64,000 bases of DNA, taken from the NCBI GenBank assembly GCA_033807695.1, contig CM066305.1, positions 1,612,001 to 1,676,000 on the forward strand, written 5' to 3'. Source of the stretch: Daedaleopsis sinensis (Eukaryota; Basidiomycota; Agaricomycetes; Polyporales; Polyporaceae). The position numbers and the translations under genes are program-made. Below the pieces are notes generated by a model. That model was not told the origin of the DNA. It was given only the letters and a program-made list of their open reading frames with translations, and ran no database searches. Below, piece after piece: positions 25,333 to 35,208 of this stretch (position 1 is the stretch's first letter; every line of letters begins with the position of its first letter).

Positions 25333-26844
25333 TCATGCGGCTTGGAGGCGCGTGGGGTTCAAGCACGGCCGCGCCCACCAGTAACTACAACCATTCAAAT
25401 GTAAGACTCCGAGCACGCGCGGAGTGATGCGAGAACACGTACCATGGGGAGGGGCGCTAACCGAGTGTTCACTGCTAACCTTCCTCTCGGCGCGCATCAC
25501 ACTCAAGAAGTGGGACTCCTGCACCCAAGAGGGATCCTTCTTCACCGCGGTAAGGATCAGCCTCCGGCCGTCCTCCCTCTGGTGTCCGGGAATGACGGGC
25601 AACCAGGTGTGGCAGCCGTCGGTGGCGACGCGAACCCATAGCTGGTAGCGCGGGTGAGGATGATCAGAGACGACGTGGCGGTAGACGTCGCCAAGAGCAG
25701 GGGGCGGGTGTAGGTCGTCGGGAGGAGCTTGCAAGATCGTGGAGCTTTGGGAACCCGACCAGGTGATTGACTTCGTCGATTTCTTCGGTGTAGAAGTCAC
25801 ACCCGACGGCGTCTGTCCACGACTAACTGAAGTTGACACCGAATCGACCTGTAAGTACATCAGCATGATGTTCTGTAGCAATGTACAGCTAGAACCATAA
25901 CGCACCTCCATAGTCGAATCCGTGCGAGCGACAGTACGCGACGAAGCGGCAGAGGGGACGCTAGATAGCGACGACAGCGTGGAGAAACCACGAATCCGGG
26001 GGGGAGCTGAGAGGTCAGAGAGCCCGACTGATTCCTCCTGTTTCATCTTCCTTTTTCCTGATCCATTGACAGACGCATCTTCGGCCGGAGGGTGCGTGAG
26101 CTCACGAGGGATCGATCCACGTTGCATGATGGCGGGGGCAGCCGGCGTGGTTGCCCGAGAGGAGGATACGACGGGCGAGTGGAATAGTATCGGCTGTAAA
26201 GGAGGTGTGGCCAAGCGGTCCGAGAGCAACGGACCAGCCGCAGGGGAATGGAAAGGAAGGGGCTGGAGAGGGAGCGTCGACGAGCGGAAGGGAAGAGATG
26301 GAGAAGACTGGCGAGGTCCATGCACGGTGGTAACGATCGAAGTCGACGCAACGCTTGGATTTAAGGTCGACTTCGACGGAACGTTGGAGGTCGACGGGAC
26401 GTTGAAGGTCGACGGGATGTTGGAGGTTGACGGGACGTTGGAGGTCGACGGGACGTGGGAGGTCGACGGGCCGTTGGAGATGTCGACGTTGGGCACCTCG
26501 TCTACGAGCTCGCCAGGTTGAGACCTATACGTCGAGTGGATTAGGACGTTGTCGGCGAGGATCTCAGCGTAGACATACCTAATTTGCCCGGGAGCCTCAT
26601 TGGCCTGCCTCACGCCCGCATAAAGATTAAGGGGCCGTTTACCGGAGACTCGGAGTCCGCTGCTGGAAGCAGAGTCTCCACCGGGAGGAAGTCGGACATC
26701 GTCTGGAGCGAGAGGGATAGGTGCTGCGGCTGTTCGAGCTCGCTCGGCGCCAAGGTCAGAGCGTAAGACCTTGATGTATCCAGCCATAGCGATGGCTAGA
26801 GCCACGAACGCGGCGAGGGTCGACAAGTCGATGGAGACGTGCAT
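25333..26844 (-). CDS. Single-pass membrane protein, island family A member 3
   Basis: Proposed exons: 26579-26844, 25906-26524, 25333-25848 (466 aa). Both introns (54 and 57 nt) keep the frame open, so an unspliced 504-aa reading is also possible. The N-terminus has a membrane helix (TLAAFVALAIAMAGYI). The stalk is long, Ser/Thr/Pro-rich, and includes six imperfect copies of a hexapeptide VPSTSN. The C-terminal domain repeats the family pattern: LGDVYRH, YQLWVRV, REDGRRLILT and PSWVQESHF. The tail after the domain is uncertain, since a GTACGT donor near 25443 could replace the last ~40 residues. Function unknown. It is the largest paralogue, the difference being stalk length. Confidence 0.6.
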   Translation of the reverse strand: MHVSIDLSTLAAFVALAIAMAGYIKVLRSDLGAERARTAAAPIPLAPDDVRLPPGGDSASSSGLRVSGKRPLNLYAGVRQANEAPGQIRYVYAEILADNVLIHSTYRSQPGELVDEVPNVDISNGPSTSHVPSTSNVPSTSNIPSTFNVPSTSNVPSKSTLNPSVASTSIVTTVHGPRQSSPSLPFRSSTLPLQPLPFHSPAAGPLLSDRLATPPLQPILFHSPVVSSSRATTPAAPAIMQRGSIPRELTHPPAEDASVNGSGKRKMKQEESVGLSDLSAPPRIRGFSTLSSLSSVPSAASSRTVARTDSTMEVRYGSSCTLLQNIMLMYLQVDSVSTSVSRGQTPSGVTSTPKKSTKSITWSGSQSSTILQAPPDDLHPPPALGDVYRHVVSDHPHPRYQLWVRVATDGCHTWLPVIPGHQREDGRRLILTAVKKDPSWVQESHFLSVMRAERKVSSEHSVSAPPHGTCSRITPRVLGVLHLNGCSYWWARPCLNPTRLQAA

Positions 26845-27506
26845 GACTGGCAAGATGGAATGAGAGATAATGTGGCGAGTGGCGACCAGCGCAAGGGATC
26901 ATATAGTTCGAGAGACAAAGGCGAATTCGCGACTTCAAGGCCGGGGGGTGATTATGCCATGCTCTTTGAGCCAGGTAGACAAAGGATCGAAACCCTGTGT
27001 TTGTTGAGTACGTACGTCAAGTAGTTGAGGTCTCCAAGCGCAGTGTCTTGCGATATAACCGACGAGGCATCGGGGTGAGCGACGTATGAACCAGCACATC
27101 GACGGCGACTCCGGCGACTCCGAGGCTAGGAGAAGGGACCTTGGAGGAGGTTGAATCTCGACGGAGGAGGAGGAGGAGGTACTCGGCTCAGGCTGGCACC
27201 ATGAGCGCCGTGGCGCCAGGGTTGAGCGTCTCGATGACTTCTGCTTACCTAAGGTATAGGGCGGTAATTTTGGGAGAGAATTTAGCATAGGCCGGGTCAA
27301 CCGTTCCATAGATTGTCAACGCCAGGACTACACATTAAGTGACATACAGTACGATCAGGTAAACAATGAGATCTACAACGCGAACAAGATTCAGAACAAC
27401 TTCTACTCCTCAACGTCGACAATATCCGGCTTCGGCGCCTCAAGCTTGTTGAGCCATGTTCACTGCCGGGCGGCCCGTGGAGTGTCAGACGCGTGAGGTA
27501 GCAAGC
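26845..27506. other. Intergenic stretch with possible coding remnant
   Basis: A reverse-strand open frame of 124 codons (26935-27309) ends with a plausible soluble segment (STWLKEHGIITPRP) but lacks a convincing start. Another short reverse frame near 27400-27460 ends KPDIVDVEE and could be an unassigned last exon of the neighbouring family B gene. I could not connect either by an in-phase splice. Confidence 0.35.
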
Positions 27507-28268
27507 CTAAGAGGAGGTCTCACCAGAAGTGTAGCTCTCTTCCAGAGGGACGCCTCGGAGAATCTGCTCGAAGCCGGCCTGCGTCTCCAGACGTTGAATC
27601 TCCGCGCCGATCTTCGCATCGAGCACGGCGCGGGAGAACTTGAGGTGGTCGAGGTGCGTGCCAAAACGAACAAAGAACGGGCAGCCGGGGAACGTGGTGT
27701 TGACATAGGCTGTAGTGGGGTTGCGCTGCAAATCACGAGGCCGCGCTCGAACTCAAGCCACACAAAGTATATTTGTGACACACGTACCTCAATGGTGTCA
27801 GAGATCCCTGAGTTGACGATGACTTGAGAGAACTGCGCGCCGTTGAGGCGGCGGACGTTCCTGCCGTCCTGGGATACAGCGTCGCAGATGATGACGCCAA
27901 CTAGGAGTACATGAGCGATGTTGAGGGCCGAGTGTGAACGGCGACTCACAAGTGCATGGAGCGACCTCTGACACCACGATTATAGCGTCCACCCAGACCA
28001 AGTCCACCGAGCTCGAGCCTAGGTTGTGGGGATCCTGCGCCCACGAAGCGCGGGTGTCGATGAACAGAGTATGGGGGATGCTGTTGGTGTCAGGTGAGCA
28101 TCGTTGGGGGCGAAGTCTAGCATCAACTCACAATGACATGGTGTAAATGGCGGGAGAAAAGACAGGTGAATGTGTTGTCTAGAGAACGCGCGGAGGTCGA
28201 TGATTTATACGCACCTTCTTGAACGATTCTTTGTTCGCGGGCTTGCTTAGTGCTAGAACGAGCGCCAT
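27507..28268 (-). CDS. Small soluble protein, island family B member 1
   Basis: Exons: 28215-28268, 28132-28178, 27950-28080, 27788-27900, 27507-27725 (187 aa in this minimal model). The core reads IIVVSEVAPCT, FGVIICDAV, SQVIVNSGISDTIE, then PFFVRFGTHLDHLKFSRAV. The same succession of strands and a closing helix is found in the gene at 29859-30704, with introns at the same two places (after APCT/APDT and after the Glu ending ...DTIE/...GVDE). The pattern of beta strands capped by an amphipathic helix recalls a PH-like fold, but that is a guess. The N-terminus is uncertain: the frame is open upstream to 28424 without an ATG, so a further exon may exist. Function unknown. Confidence 0.5.
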
Positions 28269-28396
28269 GATGGAGGGCAAGCTGAATACGTACTTTTGTG
28301 GCAAACGGGCTTTGTGGTTTGGCGGGACGACTTCGAACGGCAGAACAAAGTTGGGAAAAGACTTGATATCGTACGCAGTGACAGAAAGAATAACAA

Positions 28397-29270
28397 TTAG
28401 ATATCCACTGTGAACCAGACGCACTCGGGACGCTCCACTGCATCGTAGAACACCTCGTCGGACGTCGATGACGTACTGGAGCTGTCGTCCTCATCCCAGC
28501 CGTCAGCGCTCCAGTCATCATCCAACCCCAACTCCTCCTCAGAGAGCGTTGAGCGATCACTCCCAATCACAGTCTCTTCTTCCGTAGAGACCATATTCTC
28601 CTTGGTAGGACTCTCGACAGCGACCGCGGACGTGCCTTCGTTGAACAAGAACTCGCAGTACTCGATTTCCTTGTTGTCTAGGAAGCATTGTTGGTAGCCA
28701 GAAGTGATATCTTCCTCACTGGTAAGCCCCAATGATCGCAAGTCGTCCACCAGCGGACGGGTCCGGGAGATAGGAACGAGTTGGTCATCGCGGTCATGAA
28801 ACTGCTCGGCTTCGGAAGAGGTCGAGAACAGGAGCAGAATATTGCCACCAGGGCAGGTAAGAGTCGTCGTAGTGTTGGACTAACAACCAAAGATCAGCTT
28901 TGAACCTGTAGTACGATGCGTGAACTGTTAAGGACTGCACTGACCAAGCGTCGGAGCCGGGTGCAAGCCACAAGGTGGTTCAGGTCGACGAGAAAGATGT
29001 CATCGGGATCGCCACCCAAGATACACATGTACGCTGACGATGCAAGTGTGAGATGGACGTACGAGTAGAGAAGTGATACTCTGACTAACCTGAGTTATCG
29101 CCATCTTCCATGATGATCCACATGCGAGCGTCCTGGCGTGCGTATTGAACGCAAGTAGTGTGGCTCCAGATGAAGACACCGATAGGATAGAAATGGAATC
29201 TGCAGTGATGCGTTAGTTGACCGACCACACAACTTCGCGACCGACGGACGTACTGTATCTTCCAAGCCAT
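28397..29270 (-). CDS. Small soluble protein with acidic tail, island family B member 2
   Basis: Exons: 29254-29270, 29090-29199, 28945-29033, 28397-28879 (232 aa). After a six-residue first exon comes a strand-rich region (FHFYPIGVFIWSHTTC, ARMWIIMEDGDNS, DDIFLVDLNHLVACTRLRRL) and then GGNILLLFSTSSEAEQFHD. This layout is similar to the neighbours at 27507-28268 and 29859-30704. The C-terminal 60 residues are acidic (EEELGLDDDW, DEDDSSS). All phases close and the stop is clear. It diverges from family B member 3 across a 588-bp region. Function not recognised. The relation to the other two members rests on strand pattern and position more than residue identity. Confidence 0.55.
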
Positions 29271-29858
29271 GTTTAGGTACTTGAACACGTTTTTTCGTGC
29301 TCTCGGGGAGAGTCAGCCACGGACTTGAAGAGCTCGAGGGCATGATTGAATGCCCTTTGCCAGTATACGCGACTTAAGGTGAGTGTCAAAGCGGATGAAC
29401 ATCCTCTAGAAAAGTCGTTCACCCTCGATTGCAGACACGTTACAGTACCACCTAGAGACTTGAGCTTGAAAGGCCATGTATAGCAATGGTGCGTTAGGGT
29501 TTATGGACATGGCGAGGACGGTAGAGAAGGTGAGGCATATCGAGCCCACACCGCCGACTGGAAGGGGAGGAGACGAGCGACTTCAGGGGCGGTCCATGGG
29601 TGCGGTCTAGACTTCAGGCAGCGCTGACAACAGACGCTGGTTCTCCAATCCGCTACTATTACGGCCACGGCCATTAGTAGTACTAATAGTACAACTAATG
29701 GCCGTGGCCGCCATCCTTTGTGCTCCTTGCAATGTCCGCCTCTCACATCCACATCATGCTCTGCGCCAGCCATCGGTCGACGCCGAGGTTCGTATCTATA
29801 TATGCTACAGGTGGTATCTCTGCTCGCAGAAGACACATCGACCCCAACATTGCCCCGG
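29271..29858. promoter_or_regulatory. Divergent intergenic region of family B members 2 and 3
   Basis: The region separates two head-to-head paralogues. It holds a perfect hairpin (see 29663-29709) and no convincing coding exon. Both promoters should lie here. Confidence 0.45.
29663..29709. repeat. Perfect 16-bp inverted repeat (hairpin)
   Basis: GGCCACGGCCATTAGT at 29663-29678 is followed after 15 bases by its exact reverse complement at 29694-29709. Its place between divergent paralogues suggests an operator-like site or a relic of inverted duplication. Confidence 0.85.
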
Positions 29859-30704
29859 ATGTCATCGTCAGTTTGGCTACGCCCCTATATCTCATTGACC
29901 TTCACTAAAAAGTACTTCGTCAGTCTACCCCGGCTCATCTATCTCTCGGACACGGTCGATTTAGCGTCAACACTGCAAGCTGGTGACGTTCGGACTACTG
30001 TCGCTCGTATCATAGTAGCAGAGATTGCCCCAGACACCTGTGCGTCCCTCTCTCCCCTCATGCGACGTCGTCGACTTACAGTCTGGCTACTAGATGGGAT
30101 TGTAATGCGTACCCATGATGGCACGACACAATGGGATGCTCTGCCCACGGTGTCCATTATAATCGACGAACATTTTTGGTACGGCGTAGACGAGGTGAGT
30201 GTGGTGATCCAGTGCGGTACTCTGAAGCTGATATGACATAGCACAATGGGCGCACGGTCTTCATAAGGACCTATGGCTGTGGGACCGCCCCGTCTGCTGT
30301 CTGCTACGGACGATGGACACTCGGTTTCCGCTCGCTCGTCGATGCGGATGAGTTCGTCCATTACATCTCGCATGCGAAAGCTCGGGTTCACGTGCATCGG
30401 CTGCATCTGGAGCAGGGACTCGCAGAGGTGGTTGCTATGCAGATTACCTACTTACGAGTGCTGTTGAGTCCTTCTGCGGCCGTCCGTACGGATGGACCGT
30501 CGAACCGATCACACGGAGCGCCTACCCATCACGGTTCTTTCGACCAAGAAGATGGTGAGTCAGACAAACATCGTCAATCGGCATGTAGCGGTTAACCATT
30601 GGTAATCTTTCCTAGACGATGAAGACCAGTTTCAGGACGCACTGCCGATGGACGGAGAAGATTCTGTTGTCGTCGAAGGCGCGGATGCGAGACATGGAGA
30701 TTGA
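29859..30704 (+). CDS. Small soluble protein, island family B member 3
   Basis: Exons: 29859-30039, 30082-30194, 30242-30554, 30616-30704 (231 aa). The order of segments matches family B member 1: RIIVAEIAPDT, WLLDGIVMRTHDG, TVSIIIDEHFWYGVDE, then RTVFIRTYGCGT and FRSLVDADEFVHYISHAKAR. The last segment looks like a closing helix. Introns fall at equivalent positions in both genes. The first intron is only 42 nt and stop-free. The C-terminus is acidic, as in member 2. Start: the Met before the first hydrophobic strand; the frame is open further upstream, so a longer N-terminus is possible. No enzyme motif or membrane segment is seen and the function is unknown. Confidence 0.55.
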
Positions 30705-30913
30705 CAGAGGGTATGCGTGATAAAGCGAAACCAACAGAAGGCTTTTGTTTCTACTTTCGACTGTGTGTATATGTAGCGCAAGTTTCAATATTGTCAATCA
30801 CGACTTGAGCCAAAGACGATTGCCAGCATGCCCATTCGACGTCAGGATAAGTACTGTGGGCTCTGATTTCCTCGTAAGTTCTATCCATCGTCTCCTACAT
30901 CTCCCGGGCATCA

Positions 30914-32195
30914 ATGGCGAGCGGCGAGGTAAGTGGGCCATGTTAGAAATGCTTGTCGCAGCTCTCTAACACACGACGACAGCCCAGTACTATCATCCTC
31001 GGCGCGAAGCCCCCCCCTCTTCCGCGGCCGCGCCCGGTTCACCAAGTGACGTGGCTGCAGATGTTCGCTCATCATCTAGGCGAGGTAGTCCTTTCAGCTT
31101 TCATGCTGATGAAAAAACCCCTTTCCTTAACCCTCGCCATTTTCCTGATGCTCGCAATCATTGGAGTGACATTGAGCTACCTCTGGAATGCCGCCAGAGT
31201 GAACACAATGTCACTAGATCTCTGTGAATATCCCCTCGTGTCTCTCTTCAAGCCGTCGTGCCCCACGCCCGTCGCGGAATCGACTCACGCGCCACTCCGC
31301 GCCGATTTTCCTGGACTTATGGAGATACAGCATCGTGCGCTTGACGAACTCGCTACCAGGGCCGAAATGGGCACCGAGCTTGCGCTGAATATCAAGCACG
31401 CTGAGCTCGCTGTTCGCGATCTGATGATCATGGTTCAGTCAAGCAACATTCCGATCAAAGACGTCCTAGCTGCTAGTCTATCAGACTTCATCGTCGAAGC
31501 CCGTCAGACTGCCCGGGGATTGCAAGTACTGGCGTCGAAGGTCCATGGGACTATGGACAGGTATGTGCCACGGTAGTATACTCCGGTTTGCGCCTGCTAA
31601 GTGTGGATATAGTATCGTGGCATTCAACGTACACGCACACCGAGCCATCGACTCTGCCAAACAGGCTGCAGGCTCATCTTCCCGTCTCGATGACGTCGAA
31701 CGGGCCGTTCTTCGTACCTTCCAATCATCGCTCGCTTGGTTCGCATCCTCCATATCTGCGAGTATCTTGGATGCTAGTGTTGCTAGCTCATACTTAGATC
31801 GTCTCGACGAACGCCTGGCGACCGCTCACATGCTCTGCTCGATGGAGGAGTTCGACACTGCGCTTGCCCTCGACGATGTCCTATGGGAGTTGTGGACTCG
31901 TTTGGGAGGCAACAGAAACAAGATACGGGATCTGAAGAACCGCGCTTCCGTATTGAAGAACGTCCAGAAATACCGGAACGTTGCCGTCGCCTATGTCGCA
32001 AGCACAATGCAGGCCTTGTCTGCGGTTGACGCGGAGCTATCGCAATTACGGGATCGCCTCAGCGCAGCGTCTTTCGAGAACGAACAGATCCCCGTTCAAG
32101 TGCAGCTATCCAGCATCGAGAGTACTCTTCGTCGTCTCAGGGAAGGGCATTGGAACGGTGGGAGCGGCAGGCTCGGTTTGGAGGGGGGACAGTGA
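30914..32195 (+). CDS. Membrane-anchored coiled-coil protein, unknown function
   Basis: Exons: 30914-30928, 30983-31560, 31613-32195 (391 aa). A tiny first exon (MASGE) splices into a proline-rich segment and then one strong membrane helix (LTLAIFLMLAIIGVTLSYLW) at residues ~55-75. The remaining ~310 residues are helical and charged, with heptad spacing (VRDLMIMVQSSNIPIKDVL, IRDLKNRASVLKNVQKYR, VDAELSQLRDRL), and no catalytic motif. The architecture resembles structural membrane-tethered coiled-coil proteins common in Agaricomycetes. It converges on the propeller gene with 119 bp between stops. Confidence 0.68.
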
Positions 32196-32314
32196 AGAAT
32201 CGTCATTCTATGCTACATGCGCTTTACTACTACTACTGTCACACTGATGATCGCAATCGTCACCGCTATTAGGTACTAAGTTGGGGATGAGCAGAGATGA
32301 ACCAGGAGGTAGAA

Positions 32315-33706
32315 TTATGCGCGTACGTTGAGGATGCTGGAGGCCCAAGAAGTCGTAGTTTTGAGCGTAGTATCACCTAACGACACAGCCCACGTCAATT
32401 GAGACGAGATAGCAGATGTCGGACGACTTACGAGCTACCCATATCGTCACAATGGAACGACCATCATGGCTGTTTGCACCGGTAGCAATGAGGAACCGGT
32501 CTTGCTCCAAATCATAGTGCGCCTGCATTTCTGGTAAGTATCTGAGCAGGCGAGGGGAGTTCTTGACGTACAGCAATAGCTAGGATCGCGTTGTATGCTG
32601 GGCACGATTGTCAGCTAATATCCACGATGCTATACTGCCGCGTACTGACGTTCAACGCAGAAGGTCTGATGGACGAGCTGGTTGCCTATGTTCCAAAGAG
32701 TTGCGTTTCCGACAGTGCTGCCACCCAGGAGTGCGTGGCCTCCATGCACTACGAGGACAGGGAGGGTCCTTGCCAATCCGGATTGGTCGGCAAAAGAAGC
32801 GATGCAGTCTCCCGAATCCAGATCATACAGGTCAAACCCAAAGCCCATCACCGATAGTGCAATCAGAGAGCCAGCAGGAGACACACTGGATCCACCACTG
32901 CGCTAATATGAGTCATGTGCGGCAGCGATGTAAAACGTTACGATACTCACATTCCTGAGAGGGGAATACTCTGCAACCGAGTCCAGTCATGAGCATCGTA
33001 GATGCTATGTTCGATCAGACATATGTGGTGCGATGATCGACTGAAACCACCTACACAATTCCATGGTGCATGTATGTGATGATTACGACAGAAGAGTGAA
33101 CCTGCGTCTTGGTCCAGTGGATGCCCATCACGATGATCTCTTCCTCAACATTTTTGGAGTCGGTGAGAGGGCCCTTTAGCTCTCTAACGTATGTCCATTG
33201 ATCTGAGATATTGAGGCTTCCAGAATGCTCATGCTGAAACGGATACATACATACCTTTGCGCAGTTGTTGCCATATCCTAACCTCAGAATGCGCCCCCGA
33301 TATCAGCTGGACGCCCTTGGCGGCCAGATTTTCGATGGGAAAGCTGTGTGCCCAGAAGCCAGTGACCTCAGTGATACTCTGGACGAGATGTCAGAGTCCA
33401 GGGAGGGTCATGTAAGGAAAGGGCCGGACGTACCGAACTGAACCTGAGCACCGAGATGTACCCTCCATGAGATCCACATAGAACAGTGTCCGTAGTCCCG
33501 GGCAACCACTCCAGAGAAAGAAACGGGGTATTGCTCCCGGCGTAAGTGTACAGCAGCTTGTTGTCCGCGACGCGCCATATATAAACTTTGAAGTCTTCCA
33601 TGCCGGCGATTGCGATGTAGCTCCCGCTAGAGTTGAATGCGACAGCAGAGACTCCGCCTTGAAGACCGCGTTGCAGTCGGCCGCTCTCCTCGTACATGAG
33701 AGACAT
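32315..33706 (-). CDS. WD40/beta-propeller-like protein
   Basis: Eight exons: 33434-33706, 33255-33378, 33055-33202, 32951-33004, 32650-32897, 32572-32597, 32432-32522, 32315-32376 (341 aa). The first exon starts with a repeat-like block, GGVSAVAFNSSGSYIAIAG then FKVYIWRVADNKLLYTY. Later exons hold further WD-like strands: GVQLISGAHSEVRIWQQL, SPAGSLIALSVMGFGFDLYD with STVGNATLWNIG, and FLIATGANSHDGRSIVTIW. All exon phases close. Such propellers are protein-binding platforms; no partner can be named. The start is the first true ATG in frame; a longer N-terminus through an upstream exon is possible. It shares a 225-bp divergent promoter with the SUN gene. Confidence 0.68.
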
Positions 33707-33931
33707 GGTCAAAGCAGCCAAATAGTGTACTGTGTAGAGTGTAAGTCAGGATTCATTGTGGCCAGCTGGTGTTGGCCGAGGAAGGACAAAGGAATTTGTG
33801 AGCGGCAAATGCGGGCCGGTTTGCGCTCTCGTGCTGCAGGACGCACACGTCATGATGATCGGCTGTGGTTACCATGCCCACTCTTCCACCTTGTCCAAAA
33901 CCACCAGCACATACCCGCATAAAGAACCTAC

Positions 33932-34991
33932 ATGAATCGCAGAAATCTGGCGGATCCGTTCTCAGACAGGTTCGCGTATGAGACGATACCACGAAACAGT
34001 CGCGGTAAGTCGCAATTCAATTCCAGCACTAAGACTTTAGTTGATAACCACTCACGATGTGACCACAGCGATAGCCAAGCGCCCTCAGGGCTCATCCAGT
34101 CCAGATGACCGACGCGCCGCTTCTCTGAAATTGAATGCTCGAAAGCATCAGAGGTCCTGCTTGTCGCTTGGCCGGGTGGCGCAGTGTCTCACTGTTGTCG
34201 CGGCCGTGCTCGTTTACCTCGCGATTGTGAACCTGGCGTCTTCTATCACTCCCGTAGATGTCGATGAAGGAGACCACGCGCAGTCATCCACGATCAGCCC
34301 ATCCACCGAGCCTGCTCCAGGCTCCTCTTCCACAGCGACGCCCGGCGTGCGACTCGACGATAAGGCTTATGTCCACCAAGTCGTCCTCGCCGCACTCCGC
34401 GAAGCTGAAGGGCGACGTGATTTTGCACTACACGTGGGAGGTGCTAAGGTAGTCTCCTCTCTCACCTCTCCCTCGAAGGGGGTCGACAGACGGTCTAGTG
34501 CCGGACCAGTTGCCGCACTACAAGAGGACCTTCGGCCTGGCCAGTGTTGGCGCATCAGAGGAAGCTCCGGACAACTTGCGGTCGGCCTGCCCGAACTCAT
34601 CCACATTACCCACGTCACCATCGACCACGTTCCTTCCGCATTCACCACAGACCCCAATGAAGCTCCTCGGAAGATGTTTCTGTGGGGAGTTATCGATGGG
34701 AAGGCGAACCTAGCGCTGTATCGAGCGCAGGAACAGAACGCGCGCCATGACCACCCCTCCGACGCCCCTCACCGTGGTCCCCCTCTTTCCGGTCGTCACC
34801 TATTCACTCTTATCGCGACTTTTGAGTACGACATGCACACGCCATTCCACGCCCAGACTTTCGATGTCGACGTTTCCATCCACCAGGCCGGATTCTACTT
34901 CGGCATTGTTGTACTCGAGATCGTGGACAATTGGGGCGGCGACGATACGTGCTTATATCGACTACGTATTCATGGGGATCCTGTTTTCTAG
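33932..34991 (+). CDS. SUN-domain membrane protein
   Basis: Exons 33932-34004 and 34069-34991 (331 aa). A short basic N-terminus precedes one membrane helix (LTVVAAVLVYLAIVNLA) at residues ~60-77 and a Ser/Thr-rich spacer. From about residue 120 follows a SUN (Sad1/UNC-84) domain: FALHVGGAKVVSSLTSP, PGQCWRIRGSSGQLAVGLPE, IHITHVTIDHVPSAF, RKMFLWGVIDG, and near the C-terminus LEIVDNWGGDDTCLYRLRIH. SUN proteins sit in the inner nuclear membrane or ER with the domain in the lumen and bind KASH peptides. At 331 aa with almost no coiled coil it is short, like the fungal SUN-domain expansions. Its place inside the repeat island is unusual for what might be a structural gene. Confidence 0.85.
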
Positions 34992-35208
34992 CATGGCAAT
35001 ATATCCTTCCCTTTTCTGACCGTACGCGATCACAGAATGCTGTGCGGGGATGTGGCGCCAATAACGACAAACGATCGTATAGCCCTTTCTGAAGGGGTAG
35101 TTCAATGTCGGTGAGCAATCCTTTATTCTCACTGTCACTTGGCTATGCTACTTCTGCCACAGAACCTAGACTACGCGCAGCACTCGACTTTGACCACGAA
35201 TCGCCACC

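Noticed and set aside
28268..28397. Fusion of family B members 1 and 2 into one gene
   Set aside because: A clear stop at 28397-28399 ends an acidic tail, and no in-phase splice joins it to the open frame at 28179-28424.
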